Notes: generated from the sequence alone by a model not told the origin. A stretch of DNA of 64,000 bases from an uncultured Alphaproteobacteria bacterium (GCA_945957365.1 CAMFKI010000014.1:21318-85317); one strand, 5' to 3'. Shown: positions 54,376-63,927, counted from the stretch's first letter. A program made the numbers and translations.

Positions 54376-55941
54376 ATGAATTTCTCACGGCGTCAGGTCC
54401 TGGGGTCGGCGGCACTGCTTGGCGCCACCATCGCGGCGCTGCGTACGGGTGCGCTTCCCGCCTTCGCGGATGCCCCCACCGACCTCTTCATCGACCAGGC
54501 TCCCTTCGCGGAGGATACGGTCCGCAAGCTGGCCGAGGCGCTGGCCCAGAAGCCCTGGGAGGACAGGCGCATCACGATGCCGCCGGGCTGGGACAAGCTC
54601 ACCTATGACCAGTATCGCGACATCCGCTTCAACCCGGACAAATCGTTCTGGAAGGGCGAGCCGCACCGCTTCTCCTTCGACCTGTTTCATTCCGGCTTCC
54701 TGTTCACCTCGCCCGTCGACATCTACGTCGTCCAGGACGGCGGGATGGCGCGCATCAACTACAGCCCGGACCTCTTCACCTTCGGCCCGCTGGCGCCCAA
54801 GACCGATGGCAAGACCGACCTCCACTATTCCGGCCTGAGGCTGCGCTACCCGATCAATTCGCCCGACTACAACGACGAGTTCGTGGTGTTCCAGGGTGCG
54901 AGCTATCTTCGCGCCGTGGGCAAGGGCATGGTCTATGGCCTCTCGGCCCGCGGCCTCGCCGTGGACACCGGCCAGCCCAAGGGCGAGGAGTTCCCGATGT
55001 TCCGGGCCTTCTGGGTCAGGAAGCCCGATCCCGCCGCCACCACCGTGGTGGTCGAGGCGCTGCTCGACAGCCCGTCGGTCACCGGCGCCTACAAGTTCTC
55101 GATCAAGCCGGGCGACGACACCCAGATCGACGTGGAACTCACCCTGTTCCCGCGCCGCGACCTCCAGCACGTCGGCATCGCCCCGATGACCTCGATGTTC
55201 CTGCTCGATCCCCTGGCCAAGCCGGTGGACGACTGGCGGCCCTCCGTCCATGACTCGGACGGGCTGATGATGCAGACCGGCGCCGGGGAATGGCTGTGGC
55301 GGCCGCTGTCCAACCCGAAGACGCTGCAGGTCTCGGCCTTCATCGACCAGAGCCCCCGCGGCTTCGGCCTGATGCAGCGCAAGCGCGATTTCCAGGATTT
55401 CCGCGACCTCGAGTCACATTACGAAAAGCGCCCCAGCCTGTGGGCGGAGCCGATCGGCGACTGGGGTCCGGGCGACGTGGAACTTTACGAAATTCCCACC
55501 CAGCTCGAAACCAATGACAACATCGTCGCGTTCTGGCAACCGAAGGACGGTCTGAAACAGGGGCAGAGCTATTCCTATGTCTACCGGCTGCACTGGTGCC
55601 AGGACTGGCCGGCCGATCTGCCGGTGGCCCGCACGGTGTTCTCGGGATCCGGGACGGATCCGAACTTTACGGCGGATCCGCCATCTTATGACCCAGATCT
55701 GAGGCTTTATGTGCTTGAATTCGCTGGCGGTGATCTCGAAGGAGACATTGTCGCGGATGTCACGGCCTCCGCCGGGGTGATTTCCAACGTGCATGCAGCC
55801 AAAAACGACGTCGCGAAGACGACGCGGCTCTCCTTCGAGCACAACGTCAATGGGGCAGATGTTGCAGAATTGCGCGCCGTGCTGAAGCGCGGCGACAAGA
55901 AGGCAAGCGAAACATGGCTCTTCAGGTGGACCAGAAGCTGA
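54376..55941 (+). CDS. opgG: Periplasmic glucan biosynthesis protein, OpgG/OpgD family
   Basis: A 521-residue protein. ATG 54376 places a twin-arginine signal at the very N-terminus (FSRRQVLGSAALLGATIAAL); an in-frame GTG at 54343 preceded by GGAGG at 12 bases is the alternative. SYDQYRDIRF-like KLTYDQYRDIRFNP, FQGASYLRAVGKG, and RRDLQHVGIAPMTSMFL are diagnostic of MdoG/MdoD. These proteins shape or branch the osmoregulated periplasmic glucan. The Tat signal is more like OpgD, while the operon with opgH is more like OpgG. It overlaps opgH by 28 bases. Confidence 0.92.
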   Translation: MNFSRRQVLGSAALLGATIAALRTGALPAFADAPTDLFIDQAPFAEDTVRKLAEALAQKPWEDRRITMPPGWDKLTYDQYRDIRFNPDKSFWKGEPHRFSFDLFHSGFLFTSPVDIYVVQDGGMARINYSPDLFTFGPLAPKTDGKTDLHYSGLRLRYPINSPDYNDEFVVFQGASYLRAVGKGMVYGLSARGLAVDTGQPKGEEFPMFRAFWVRKPDPAATTVVVEALLDSPSVTGAYKFSIKPGDDTQIDVELTLFPRRDLQHVGIAPMTSMFLLDPLAKPVDDWRPSVHDSDGLMMQTGAGEWLWRPLSNPKTLQVSAFIDQSPRGFGLMQRKRDFQDFRDLESHYEKRPSLWAEPIGDWGPGDVELYEIPTQLETNDNIVAFWQPKDGLKQGQSYSYVYRLHWCQDWPADLPVARTVFSGSGTDPNFTADPPSYDPDLRLYVLEFAGGDLEGDIVADVTASAGVISNVHAAKNDVAKTTRLSFEHNVNGADVAELRAVLKRGDKKASETWLFRWTRS

Positions 55942-57791
55942 CCGATACGATACCGGCCGAAGCGCCGCTCGCCATGCCCGTCCAGAACCTGAAGGTCTGG
56001 GACGGCAGCCCCGCGCCCGTGGGCAATGGCAAGAAGGTGCTGCTGGCCCGCCTCTTCGTGTTCGGCACCTCGCTGCTGATCACCGGCTTCGGCACATGGA
56101 AGATGTACCAGGTCATCAGCCCGGTGAACGTCACCACGCTGCAGGTGCTGTTCGCCACCTTCTTCGCCTTGACCTTCGCGTGGATCGCCTTCTCCTGCGC
56201 CAGCGCCATCTTGGGCTTCGTCGTCCTGATGTTCGGAAAGGCCAGGCTGCCGCCGCTCGCCGAAACCTGCGACATGGGCCGCACCGCGCTCCTGATGCCG
56301 GTCTACAACGAGGACCCGGAGCGCGTCTTCGCCGCCCTGTCGCGCATGGGCCAGGCGCTGCGCCGCGAAGGTGTTTCCCGCCACTTCGACATCTTCGTCC
56401 TGTCGGATACCCGCAAGGACCACATCGCTGCCGCCGAGCGCGACGCCTATGAGTGGCTGAGCCGCCAGCTTGCGCCCTCAATCAAGGTCTATTACCGGCG
56501 GCGCGACAACAACCATCACCGCAAGGCCGGCAACATCGCCGACTTCGTCACCCGCTGGGGTGCGGCCTATGACCACATGATCGTGCTCGACGCCGACAGC
56601 GACATGTCGGCCGGCGCCATGATCACGCTGGCCCGCGCCATGGCGGCGGACCCCAGGTCCGGCATCATCCAGTCCCTCCCGCTGCTGCAGAACCGCTGGA
56701 CGCCGTTTGCCCGCATGACGCAGTTCGCCGGCCGGGTCTATGGCCCGCTGGTCGCGGCGGGCCTTTCCGCCTGGCACGGGCGCGACGGCAATTACTGGGG
56801 CCACAACGCCATCATCCGCACCCGGGCCTTCGCCGAGGCCTGCGGGCTTCCCGAACTGAAGGGCCGCAAGCCCTTCGGCGGCCATGTGCTGAGCCATGAT
56901 TTCGTCGAAGCCGCCCTCATCCGCCGCGCCGGCTGGGCCGTCTACATGCTGCCGGGCCTGACCGGTTCCTACGAGGAAACGCCGCCCTGCCTCATCGACC
57001 TCGCCACGCGTGACCGGCGCTGGGCCCAGGGCAACCTGCAGCACATGAAGATCGTCGGCGCGAAGGGCCTGCACTGGGTCAGCCGCGTGCACCTGATCCA
57101 GGGCATCATGTCCTATCTCGCCTCGCCGCTGTGGCTCATGCTGCTGCTGGCGGGCCTCCTGCTCGCCACCGTGGCGCGCCATACCACGCCCAATTACTTC
57201 CCCACCTCCTTCTCGCTCTTCCCGGTCTGGCCGGTGTTCGACCCCGAACTGGCGCTGCGCCTGTTCGCCATCACCTTCGGCGTGCTCTACCTGCCCAAGC
57301 TGCTGGCCCTCGTGCTGGCGCTGAAGGACGGCGAGCTGCGCCGCGGCTGCGGCGGCACCATTGGCCTCGTCAAGAGCGTGCTGGCGGAAACTTTCGTCTC
57401 CATGCTGCTGTCGCCCATCATGATGCTGATCCAGTCGCGCGTCGTGGCGGATGTCTTCCTCGGCCGCGATTCCGGCTGGAACGCCCAGAACCGTGACGAC
57501 CAGGCCATGCCCTTCAAGGCCTGCGCCCGGCTGCATGTTCCGCATGTGCTTGCCGGCATCGCCTTCGGCCTGCTGGCCTTCCACATTTCCTGGGCCACCT
57601 TCCTGTGGCTCGCCCCCATCGGCGGCGCGCTGATGCTGTCGCCCATCGTCTCGTGGTCGACGGGGCTCCCGGAGTTCGGCCGCAGGCTCTGGCACTGGAA
57701 CGTTTTCCGCATCCCGGAAGAGGCCCCGCGCAAGCCCGAAGAGGATGCCGACATGCCCGAGCCCGAACAGCTGCTGGAAGCCGCGCAGTAA
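55914..57791 (+). CDS. opgH: Glucan glucosyltransferase OpgH/MdoH
   Basis: A 625-residue inner-membrane GT2 enzyme. The first helices lie at about 45-110. The GT domain has MPVYNEDPERVFAAL, VLDADSDMSAGAM (the metal-binding aspartates) and TRDRRWAQGNLQHM (the R/QxxRW motif). Several C-terminal helices follow (for example LWLMLLLAGLLLATVA). It polymerises glucose from UDP-glucose and passes the chain to the periplasm, where OpgG acts. It is somewhat shorter than the enterobacterial protein (about 850), which is normal for alphaproteobacteria. Confidence 0.94.
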   Translation: MALQVDQKLTDTIPAEAPLAMPVQNLKVWDGSPAPVGNGKKVLLARLFVFGTSLLITGFGTWKMYQVISPVNVTTLQVLFATFFALTFAWIAFSCASAILGFVVLMFGKARLPPLAETCDMGRTALLMPVYNEDPERVFAALSRMGQALRREGVSRHFDIFVLSDTRKDHIAAAERDAYEWLSRQLAPSIKVYYRRRDNNHHRKAGNIADFVTRWGAAYDHMIVLDADSDMSAGAMITLARAMAADPRSGIIQSLPLLQNRWTPFARMTQFAGRVYGPLVAAGLSAWHGRDGNYWGHNAIIRTRAFAEACGLPELKGRKPFGGHVLSHDFVEAALIRRAGWAVYMLPGLTGSYEETPPCLIDLATRDRRWAQGNLQHMKIVGAKGLHWVSRVHLIQGIMSYLASPLWLMLLLAGLLLATVARHTTPNYFPTSFSLFPVWPVFDPELALRLFAITFGVLYLPKLLALVLALKDGELRRGCGGTIGLVKSVLAETFVSMLLSPIMMLIQSRVVADVFLGRDSGWNAQNRDDQAMPFKACARLHVPHVLAGIAFGLLAFHISWATFLWLAPIGGALMLSPIVSWSTGLPEFGRRLWHWNVFRIPEEAPRKPEEDADMPEPEQLLEAAQ

Positions 57792-57843
57792 GCTTCCCTG
57801 ATTGCCGTCATCCCACCTTGTGACGCCATCGACTTCATTTGAT

Positions 57844-57930
57844 GCCGTCATCCCGGCGAAGGCCGGGATCCAGCTCATCACGCAACGGCAGCCCAAAGCT
57901 GGACCCCGGCCTGCGCCGGGGTGACGGCAA
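57844..57930. repeat. REP-like double palindrome, family A, copy 3
   Basis: GCCGTCATCCCGGCGAAGGC and GCCTGCGCCGGGGTGACGGC are the facing outer arms, with CCAGCT / AAAGCTGG inside. A partial arm, TGATTGCCGTCATCCC, lies just before it at 57799-57814. The right end (GGCAATCA) runs directly into the stop codon of the aconitase X small-subunit gene. Confidence 0.85.
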
Positions 57931-58338
57931 TCAGGTGATAAGTGTCACCACTCCGTCATCTGCAATCGCAATCCGCTTCGCGATCCTGAGCAGCACCAGC
58001 TCTTCCTCCGTCACACACACCACCACGCATCGGCATCCGTAAAGCGTCGCCGCCACCTCGGCCCCCACCGCGAGGTTGACGTCCGGCTCCGCCAGGATGA
58101 TCGCCGCCGGCGCCGTGCCGAGCCGGATCGCCTCCGCGATCGCACCGGGTGCGGAGCCCGAGCCGCGCGTCTCGGCCATCACCAGCACCGTGCCCGTCAC
58201 GCAGCGGCCGTGCTGCGGATGGTGCACGTCGAGGATCACGCCGGTCCGCGGCTCGAAGCCACCCCAGAAGCTCAGCGGCTCGTCGAGCGACAGCACGGGC
58301 CCTTCCGCCGCGCCTGATGTCAGCAGCTGCGCCTTCAT
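57931..58338 (-). CDS. Aconitase X small subunit (swivel domain, DUF126)
   Basis: A 135-residue protein from ATG 58338, whose start overlaps the large-subunit stop by 4 bases. The core GVILDVHHPQHGRCVTGTVLVMAETRGSGSAP (in parts: DVHHPQHG, ETRGSGSAP) is the swivelling domain signature of aconitase X. LAEPDVNLAVGAEVA is also typical. It pairs with the large subunit; in characterised cases the pair is a cis-3-hydroxy-L-proline dehydratase, though mevalonate-5-phosphate dehydratase also exists in archaea. The stop codon lies at the very edge of a repeat element. Confidence 0.9.
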   Translation of the reverse strand: MKAQLLTSGAAEGPVLSLDEPLSFWGGFEPRTGVILDVHHPQHGRCVTGTVLVMAETRGSGSAPGAIAEAIRLGTAPAAIILAEPDVNLAVGAEVAATLYGCRCVVVCVTEEELVLLRIAKRIAIADDGVVTLIT

Positions 58339-59597
58339 GATGCGTTGGTCCACAGTGCGGGATCGCGCCATACCTCGCCCCGGATCGCGCTCTCCACGCA
58401 TTCCTTCAGCGAGCCGAAGGCCACCTCCACCCCCAGCATGCCCGGCGCGTAATAGGCCCACTTCGCCGCATTGGTCATCACCCGCCCGCGCAGGCCCCGC
58501 ACCCGCGGCGAATGATAGGTGCAGATGTCGACCGGCACTTCCACGCCGGAATCCTCCAGCGCGGCGATCCAGCCCCGGGCCGCCGCCATCTGGCGCACGC
58601 CGCGGCTGGTGGAGACGAGCATCGGCAGGCCGGTCTTCACCCGGCGCCCGTCGAACAGCCACACCAGCTGCTCGAACTCGCCCAGTCCGAAATGCGGCGT
58701 GCCCAGCGCCACGGCATCGAGTGGCCCGTCCTGCGTGGTCGACAGCTCGCGATGCGCCCGCGCCAGATCCTCCGCCGTCACCCGCTGCGTCTCGCCGCCC
58801 TCGAACACTGCGCCAAGTTCAGGCGCCTCCGGCGTCACGCCCGCGCCATGCCACAGCTCCACCCCGCCCGATGAGGCAGCAGCAGAGCTGATCGCCTTCA
58901 GTGCCTGTTTCGGCACATCGGAGGTGAGCCCCGAGATCACCGGCACGCGCCGGCCTGCAAGACGGCCCGCATGGTGGCCGATCAGATGCGCGAAGATGTC
59001 TTCGCGCCGCCAGTGTTCCGGCAGCGCGGAAGCATCGATGTGAAGCTCGGCGCGCCGCCCCGCGTCGCGATGCAGCCCGGCATCGGGCGCGTAGCCCGTC
59101 AGCGCGCAGGCGACGTCGAGATAGTCGCCATACTTGTTGGTCCGCGCGCCCACGACCGAATTGTAATAGGAGACCGCATTCGACTCCCCCACCGCGATGT
59201 GGTCGCCCAGCTGCGGCCCGCCGGGCAGCTGGTAGGGCGCGCAGGTCCACGTCGGCATCGTACCCAGCCGTTCGTAGAGATGCATGAGCGCGGCCGCACC
59301 CTCGACCATCTCGGGGTCTTCGGCATGCGGCCTCAGCGTCGGGTCGGCAAGGCTCACCACGCCATTGTTGGTCCAGGTCTCGACCGCCAGCGTCGCACCG
59401 TTCTCGGTGAGGAAGCGCACGAAATCGACATGCGCCTGGCCGGTATAGAAGCAGGCATCGAGATGGGCGAAGGAGATGGGGATCAGCCGTTCCGCCCGCA
59501 TGATGTCCGCCGCCTTGACGACCAGCCGCGCGGCGAGCTGCATCGCCGGGCCGTGGTCACCGGCGAGCTGCGCGCGAATACTTTCGGGCAGCTCCAT
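58335..59597 (-). CDS. Aconitase X large subunit (DUF521), probable cis-3-hydroxy-L-proline dehydratase
   Basis: A 420-residue protein from ATG 59597 with AAGGGG upstream; a longer frame crosses the repeat and was rejected. The catalytic domain shows ISFAHLDACFYTG, PYQLPGGPQLGDHIAVGESNAVSYY (in parts: GDHIAVGESNA), RTNKYGDYLD, VPVISGLTSDVP and LGTPHFGLGEFEQ, the defining blocks of aconitase X. Two separate subunits and a bacterial host favour cis-3-hydroxy-L-proline dehydratase. No proline racemase, LysR regulator or pyrroline reductase gene is beside it in this window, so the pathway is incomplete here. Confidence 0.9.
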   Translation of the reverse strand: MELPESIRAQLAGDHGPAMQLAARLVVKAADIMRAERLIPISFAHLDACFYTGQAHVDFVRFLTENGATLAVETWTNNGVVSLADPTLRPHAEDPEMVEGAAALMHLYERLGTMPTWTCAPYQLPGGPQLGDHIAVGESNAVSYYNSVVGARTNKYGDYLDVACALTGYAPDAGLHRDAGRRAELHIDASALPEHWRREDIFAHLIGHHAGRLAGRRVPVISGLTSDVPKQALKAISSAAASSGGVELWHGAGVTPEAPELGAVFEGGETQRVTAEDLARAHRELSTTQDGPLDAVALGTPHFGLGEFEQLVWLFDGRRVKTGLPMLVSTSRGVRQMAAARGWIAALEDSGVEVPVDICTYHSPRVRGLRGRVMTNAAKWAYYAPGMLGVEVAFGSLKECVESAIRGEVWRDPALWTNAS

Positions 59598-59620
59598 CAC
59601 CCCTTGCCGCCCCCACAACT

Positions 59621-59706
59621 CGTCATCCCAGCGAAAGCTGGGACCCCGCTTTTCGTCGGCGTGCGGGTCAAAGGAAGCGGGATCCCGGCTTTCGCCGGGA
59701 TGACGA
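59621..59706. repeat. REP-like double palindrome, family A, copy 4
   Basis: CGTCATCCCAGCGAAAGCTGGGA at the left and TCCCGGCTTTCGCCGGGATGACG (each in parts) face each other around a diverged centre. It sits between the 1148-residue fusion gene and the aconitase X large-subunit gene, which read in the same direction. Confidence 0.83.
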
Positions 59707-59740
59707 ATCTGAAAGGTGATGTTGCATCGCGCACCATCCC

Positions 59741-62700
59741 CTAAGGTTTCACCCGCTCCAGCGCCATCCGGTTCAGCGCCTGGTAATCCGTCTTGCCTGA
59801 TCCAAGCAGCGGCAGTTCGCTCACGCCGATCACGTTGCGCGGTATCATCAGCGCCGTGGCGTTCAGCGCCTTCAGCTTCTCCTGCACCGCCGGCGCGTCG
59901 AGTGCCGCGTCCGTGGTGAACATGACGAGCTGCTCGCCCTTGCGCAGGTCCGGCACGGCCACCACGGCATGTGCCGCATCCGGGAACGCCTCCGCCAGCT
60001 TCTGCTCGACGAGGCCCAGCGACACCATCTCGCCGGCGATCTTGGCGAAGCGCTTGGCGCGGCCCAGGATGGTGACGAAGCCATCCTCGTCGACCTTCAC
60101 GATATCGCCCGTGTCATACCAGCCGTCGGGCGGCGCATCGACGACGCCCGGATTATCGGCCTTGAGGTAGCCCAGCATGATGTTGGGGCCCTTCACGAAC
60201 AGCCTCCCGCCCTCCGCGATGCCGGGCACCGGCTCCAGCCGGTACTGGATCTGGTCGAGCAGCCGGCCCACCGTTCCGGTCCGGAAATGCATCGGCGTGT
60301 TGACCGCCACCACCGGCGCGCATTCCGTGGCACCATAGCCTTCGAGGATGCGCAGCCCGAACTTTTCCATCCAGGCCTCGCGCGTCTCGGGCTTCACCCG
60401 CTCCGCGCCGGCCACGACCAGGCGCACGTTGAAGAAGTCGTAAGGATGCGCACTCCGGGCATAGCCCATCAGGAAGGTATCGGTGCCGAACAGCACGGTG
60501 GCATTGGTTTCGTAGCACAGCTCCGGCACCACCTTGTAATGCAGCGGCGAGGGATAGAGGAAGGTCCTGACGCCCGCGAGAACCGGCAGCAGCGCGCCGC
60601 CCGTCAGGCCGAAGGCATGGAACATGGGCAGCGCGTTGAACACGATGTCGGAAGCGGTGAAGGCGATGCGCGCCGCCGCCTGGTAGCGGTTGGCCTGCAG
60701 GTTGCGGTGCGACAGCACCACGCCCTTCGGCAGCCCTTCCGAGCCGGACGTGAACAGGATCACGGCTGGCGCGTTGGGATCCTTCGAAGCGCCCCCCATG
60801 CGCAGCGCCGTCTTCGAGAAATACTTGGCGAACAGGCCATAGAGCTTGTCCTTCAGCACCAGCCCCTCGCGCAGCTCCTCGAGGAAGATCACCTTGCGGC
60901 CCTGCGCCAGCACCGCGAGGTCCGCCTCCATGGCGCCCGCCTCGATGAAGCGCTTCGACGTCACGATGGTGGTCGCCTGTGCCGCGTCGCAGGCCGCCGC
61001 CATGTTCACCGCCCCGGTGGAGAAATTCAGCATGGCGGGAACGCGCCCGAAGGCATGCAGTCCGAACAGGGTGAGCAGGCAGCCGATCGAGTTGGGCAGC
61101 AGCACGGCCACGTTCTTCTGGCCTTCCGTCATCTCCGCCATGCGCCGGCCGAGGATGAGGCTTCCCATCACCAGCCGGTCATAGCTCGTCGGATTGCGCG
61201 CGATGTCCTCCACCACCTTGTGGCCGCGGCCATGGATGTGGCGCGCGTCGAGCAGCGACTGGAACAGCGTCTTGTCGATCTGCGAGGTGCGGAACACCAT
61301 GTCCGTCATCACGTCGTAGAGCTTGTTGGCCTGCTGCTGGCGCAGGGCCGCGCCGCGCAAACCGTCGGGCGCATCGAACTTCACCGGCGGCAGGAAGGTG
61401 ATGGTGATCTTCGGGAACCAGCGCAGCCTGAGCTTGCCGCGCATGCGCGAGAACGGCGTATAGAGGGCCCCGTCGATGCGCACCGGCAGCACGCGTGCCC
61501 CGGCCATCTGCGCGATGGCGCCGGGCCCTTCGTAAACCTTCATCAGCGCGCCGGTGACCGTGAGGCGGCCTTCCGGGAAGATCACCACCTTGCGGCCCTT
61601 CTTCAGCTCGTCCACCAGCACGCGCAGCGCCATCGGGTTTGTGGGGTCGATGGCGATCATCTTGAACATCATGAAGGCGGGCTTCGCCCACCACTGCTGC
61701 GCCACATGCGTGTCGATGGCGAAGCTGGCGCGTTCGGGCAGGAAGGCCGAGAGCAGCGGGCCATCGAGGAACGAGGTGTGGTTGGCGATGATCACCGCCT
61801 TGCGCCCCGCCGCCTTGTAGTTCTCCAGCCCCTTCACCTCGACGCGATAGAACACGCGGAACAGGAAACGCGCGATCGAGGCGGTCAGTTCCTGCGTCAG
61901 GAGATGCGCCACGAACACCGAGGCGACGGCGTTGCACAGCCCGAGCAACAGAAAGAAGGCCTGCGCCGACATGAACTTCAGCAGCACCGCGCCGGCCAGC
62001 GCCGAGCCGATCATGAAGATCGCGTTCATCACGTTGTTGGCGGCGATCACCTGGCTGCGCCGCGACGGCTGCGCGCGGTGCTGCATGATGGCGTTGAGCG
62101 GCACGGCGTAGAGCCCGCCGAAGAATGCCACGAAGAACAGGTCGGCGCCCACGCGCCAGCCCTGCCAGTGGCTGAAGAAGCCGGCGATGCCGGCAAGTCC
62201 CGGGCCCGCCATCACCGCATGGGCATCGCCCGCCGCGAAATAGAGGTCGAGCAGGAACACCGTCATCATGATCGAGGCGATGGGCACGTAGCGCGGCGAG
62301 ACGTCGCCCTTGAGCAGCGCGTTGGTCAGCAGCGAGCCCGCCCCGATGCCGATGGTGAACAGCCCGATGAAGGAATTGGCCACCGTGTCGTCGGCCATCA
62401 GCACGTCGCGCGTGAAGACCGGAAGCTGCGCCATGATGGCAGCGCCGAGGAACCAGAACCACGAGGCGCCGATCACCGACCAGAACACATCCTCGCGCTC
62501 GCGTGCATAGGACAGGAGCTTCAGCGTGGCCCGGTAGATGTTCCAGTCGAATTTGATCGAGCGGTCGCCGGGAGCGGACGGCATCAGGAAGGCGCAGCCC
62601 CAGGCAATCACGGCGAGCACGATGATCGAGATTGCCAGCACGTCGCGGCCCCGGCCCTGGAGCACCAAGAAACCGCCATAGAGCGTGCCGAGCAGGATGG

Positions 62701-63187
62701 TGACGAAGGTGCCGAGCTCGATCAGCGCATTCCCCGCGATCAGCTCCTCGCGCTTCAGGTACTGCGGCAGCACGCCGTATTTCAGCGGCCCGAAGAACGC
62801 CGCCGTGGTGCCCGCGAGGAACAGCACGATCAGGTGCATGATCGGGTTTTCGAGATAGAGGCTCAAGCCGCCGAACACCATGGCGGCGAGGTCGAACAGC
62901 TTCACCCAGCGCGCCACCGTCGCCTTGTCGTACTTGTCCGACAGCTGCCCGGCGATGGCCGAGAACAGGAAATACGGCAGCATGAACAGGGCGAGGCCCG
63001 CCTGCACGAAGAGCGCGGCATCGAAGTGGAAGCGCACGGCAAGGTCGTAGGTGATGAGGATGGCAATGCCGTTGCGAACCGCATTGTCGTTGAAGGCGCC
63101 GATCGCCTGGGTCACGAAGAGTGGCAGGAAACTCCGCGATTTGAGGATCGCGAACTGGCTCTTGGTCTCTGTCGTCTCGCCGCTCAT
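59741..63187 (-). CDS. aas: Trifunctional phospholipid remodelling protein (LplT-like + PlsC + acyl-ACP synthetase)
   Basis: A 1148-residue fusion. Residues ~1-430 are a 12-helix MFS transporter of the LplT type (QAIGAFNDNAVRNG at 27-40). Residues ~450-630 are a PlsC-like acyltransferase with NHTSFLD (H470-D475) and FPEGRLT. Residues ~640-1140 are an AMP-binding acyl-ACP synthetase (LFTSGSEGLPKGVVLSHRN near 793, GYGATECAPVV, WYDTGDIV, LGSGKTDY). In E. coli LplT and Aas are separate; here all three steps, lysophospholipid flipping, acyl activation and re-acylation, are in one protein, as in many alphaproteobacteria. A possible promoter region lies in the 162-base gap upstream. Confidence 0.93.
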   Translation of the reverse strand: MSGETTETKSQFAILKSRSFLPLFVTQAIGAFNDNAVRNGIAILITYDLAVRFHFDAALFVQAGLALFMLPYFLFSAIAGQLSDKYDKATVARWVKLFDLAAMVFGGLSLYLENPIMHLIVLFLAGTTAAFFGPLKYGVLPQYLKREELIAGNALIELGTFVTILLGTLYGGFLVLQGRGRDVLAISIIVLAVIAWGCAFLMPSAPGDRSIKFDWNIYRATLKLLSYAREREDVFWSVIGASWFWFLGAAIMAQLPVFTRDVLMADDTVANSFIGLFTIGIGAGSLLTNALLKGDVSPRYVPIASIMMTVFLLDLYFAAGDAHAVMAGPGLAGIAGFFSHWQGWRVGADLFFVAFFGGLYAVPLNAIMQHRAQPSRRSQVIAANNVMNAIFMIGSALAGAVLLKFMSAQAFFLLLGLCNAVASVFVAHLLTQELTASIARFLFRVFYRVEVKGLENYKAAGRKAVIIANHTSFLDGPLLSAFLPERASFAIDTHVAQQWWAKPAFMMFKMIAIDPTNPMALRVLVDELKKGRKVVIFPEGRLTVTGALMKVYEGPGAIAQMAGARVLPVRIDGALYTPFSRMRGKLRLRWFPKITITFLPPVKFDAPDGLRGAALRQQQANKLYDVMTDMVFRTSQIDKTLFQSLLDARHIHGRGHKVVEDIARNPTSYDRLVMGSLILGRRMAEMTEGQKNVAVLLPNSIGCLLTLFGLHAFGRVPAMLNFSTGAVNMAAACDAAQATTIVTSKRFIEAGAMEADLAVLAQGRKVIFLEELREGLVLKDKLYGLFAKYFSKTALRMGGASKDPNAPAVILFTSGSEGLPKGVVLSHRNLQANRYQAAARIAFTASDIVFNALPMFHAFGLTGGALLPVLAGVRTFLYPSPLHYKVVPELCYETNATVLFGTDTFLMGYARSAHPYDFFNVRLVVAGAERVKPETREAWMEKFGLRILEGYGATECAPVVAVNTPMHFRTGTVGRLLDQIQYRLEPVPGIAEGGRLFVKGPNIMLGYLKADNPGVVDAPPDGWYDTGDIVKVDEDGFVTILGRAKRFAKIAGEMVSLGLVEQKLAEAFPDAAHAVVAVPDLRKGEQLVMFTTDAALDAPAVQEKLKALNATALMIPRNVIGVSELPLLGSGKTDYQALNRMALERVKP

Positions 63188-63349
63188 CGCAGGGTCAAAT
63201 CCACTGGTTGCAATCGCTTCACCGGACTATGTCAGAGCCGTGTCGGATCATCAAACGCCGAAAACAAATTCGTGATTTCCCGTGCGCAAACCACCCCCGG
63301 AAGCGCCCCGTAGTCCCGACTGTCAATTGTGACAAAGGGAGATCACTCA

Positions 63350-63838
63350 ATGAAGCGCCTTCGCAATCTCGCCGCCGCCGCCGCCATCGCCGTTTCGGGC
63401 TTCGCCTTCGCCGCCCATGCCTATGCTGCCGATGTGGTCGACACCGCCATCGCCGCCGGCAACTTCAAGACGCTGGTCGCCGCCGTGCAGGCCGCGGGCC
63501 TCGTCGACACGCTGAAGGGCCAGGGCCCCTTCACCGTCTTCGCACCCACCGACGAAGCCTTCGCCAAGCTGCCCGCCGGCACCGTCGACATGCTGCTGAA
63601 GCCCGAGAACAAGGACAAGCTCGTCGCCATCCTCACCTACCACGTGGTGCCGGGCAAGGTCATGGCGGCCGACGTCGCCGGCAAGGAAATGATGGTCAAG
63701 AGCGTCGAGGGATCCGAGATCGACGTCAACGGCAAGGACGGCGTCATGGTCGACCAGGCCAAGGTCATCAAGGCCGACATCGTCACCGACAACGGCGTCA
63801 TCCACGTCATCGACGCGGTGATCATGCCGAAGATGTAA
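63350..63838 (+). CDS. Secreted fasciclin (FAS1) domain protein
   Basis: A 162-residue protein; ATG 63350 follows AAAGGGAGA. A Sec signal peptide ends near AHAYAAD (about 25-31). The FAS1 domain shows [49 protein letters not shown] and [12 protein letters not shown], all the conserved blocks. Bacterial single-FAS1 proteins are small secreted or periplasmic proteins, sometimes adhesive and sometimes of unknown role. The gene is monocistronic, with its own terminator, and divergent from the large fusion gene. Confidence 0.95.
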   Translation: MKRLRNLAAAAAIAVSGFAFAAHAYAADVVDTAIAAGNFKTLVAAVQAAGLVDTLKGQGPFTVFAPTDEAFAKLPAGTVDMLLKPENKDKLVAILTYHVVPGKVMAADVAGKEMMVKSVEGSEIDVNGKDGVMVDQAKVIKADIVTDNGVIHVIDAVIMPKM

Positions 63839-63859
63839 CGGCGCGTCCCTCGCAGCCGT

Positions 63860-63909
63860 GGAAGCGTCCGGCGTCTACTCCCCGTGTGCGCCGGGCGCTT
63901 CCGATTTTT
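63860..63909 (+). terminator. Rho-independent terminator of the fasciclin gene
   Basis: GGAAGCGTCCGGCG and CGCCGGGCGCTTCC pair over 14 positions (one T-G) around a 15-base loop, followed by GATTTTTG. It lies 21 bases after the stop codon. Confidence 0.85.
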
Positions 63910-63927
63910 GATCTGCGCAGCGCCATT

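Noticed and set aside
59969..63313. A 1114-codon open frame antisense to the Aas fusion gene
   Set aside because: It mirrors the codon structure of the real gene on the other strand, a common effect in GC-rich DNA; its translation is low-complexity (His/Arg/Glu-rich) with no domain.
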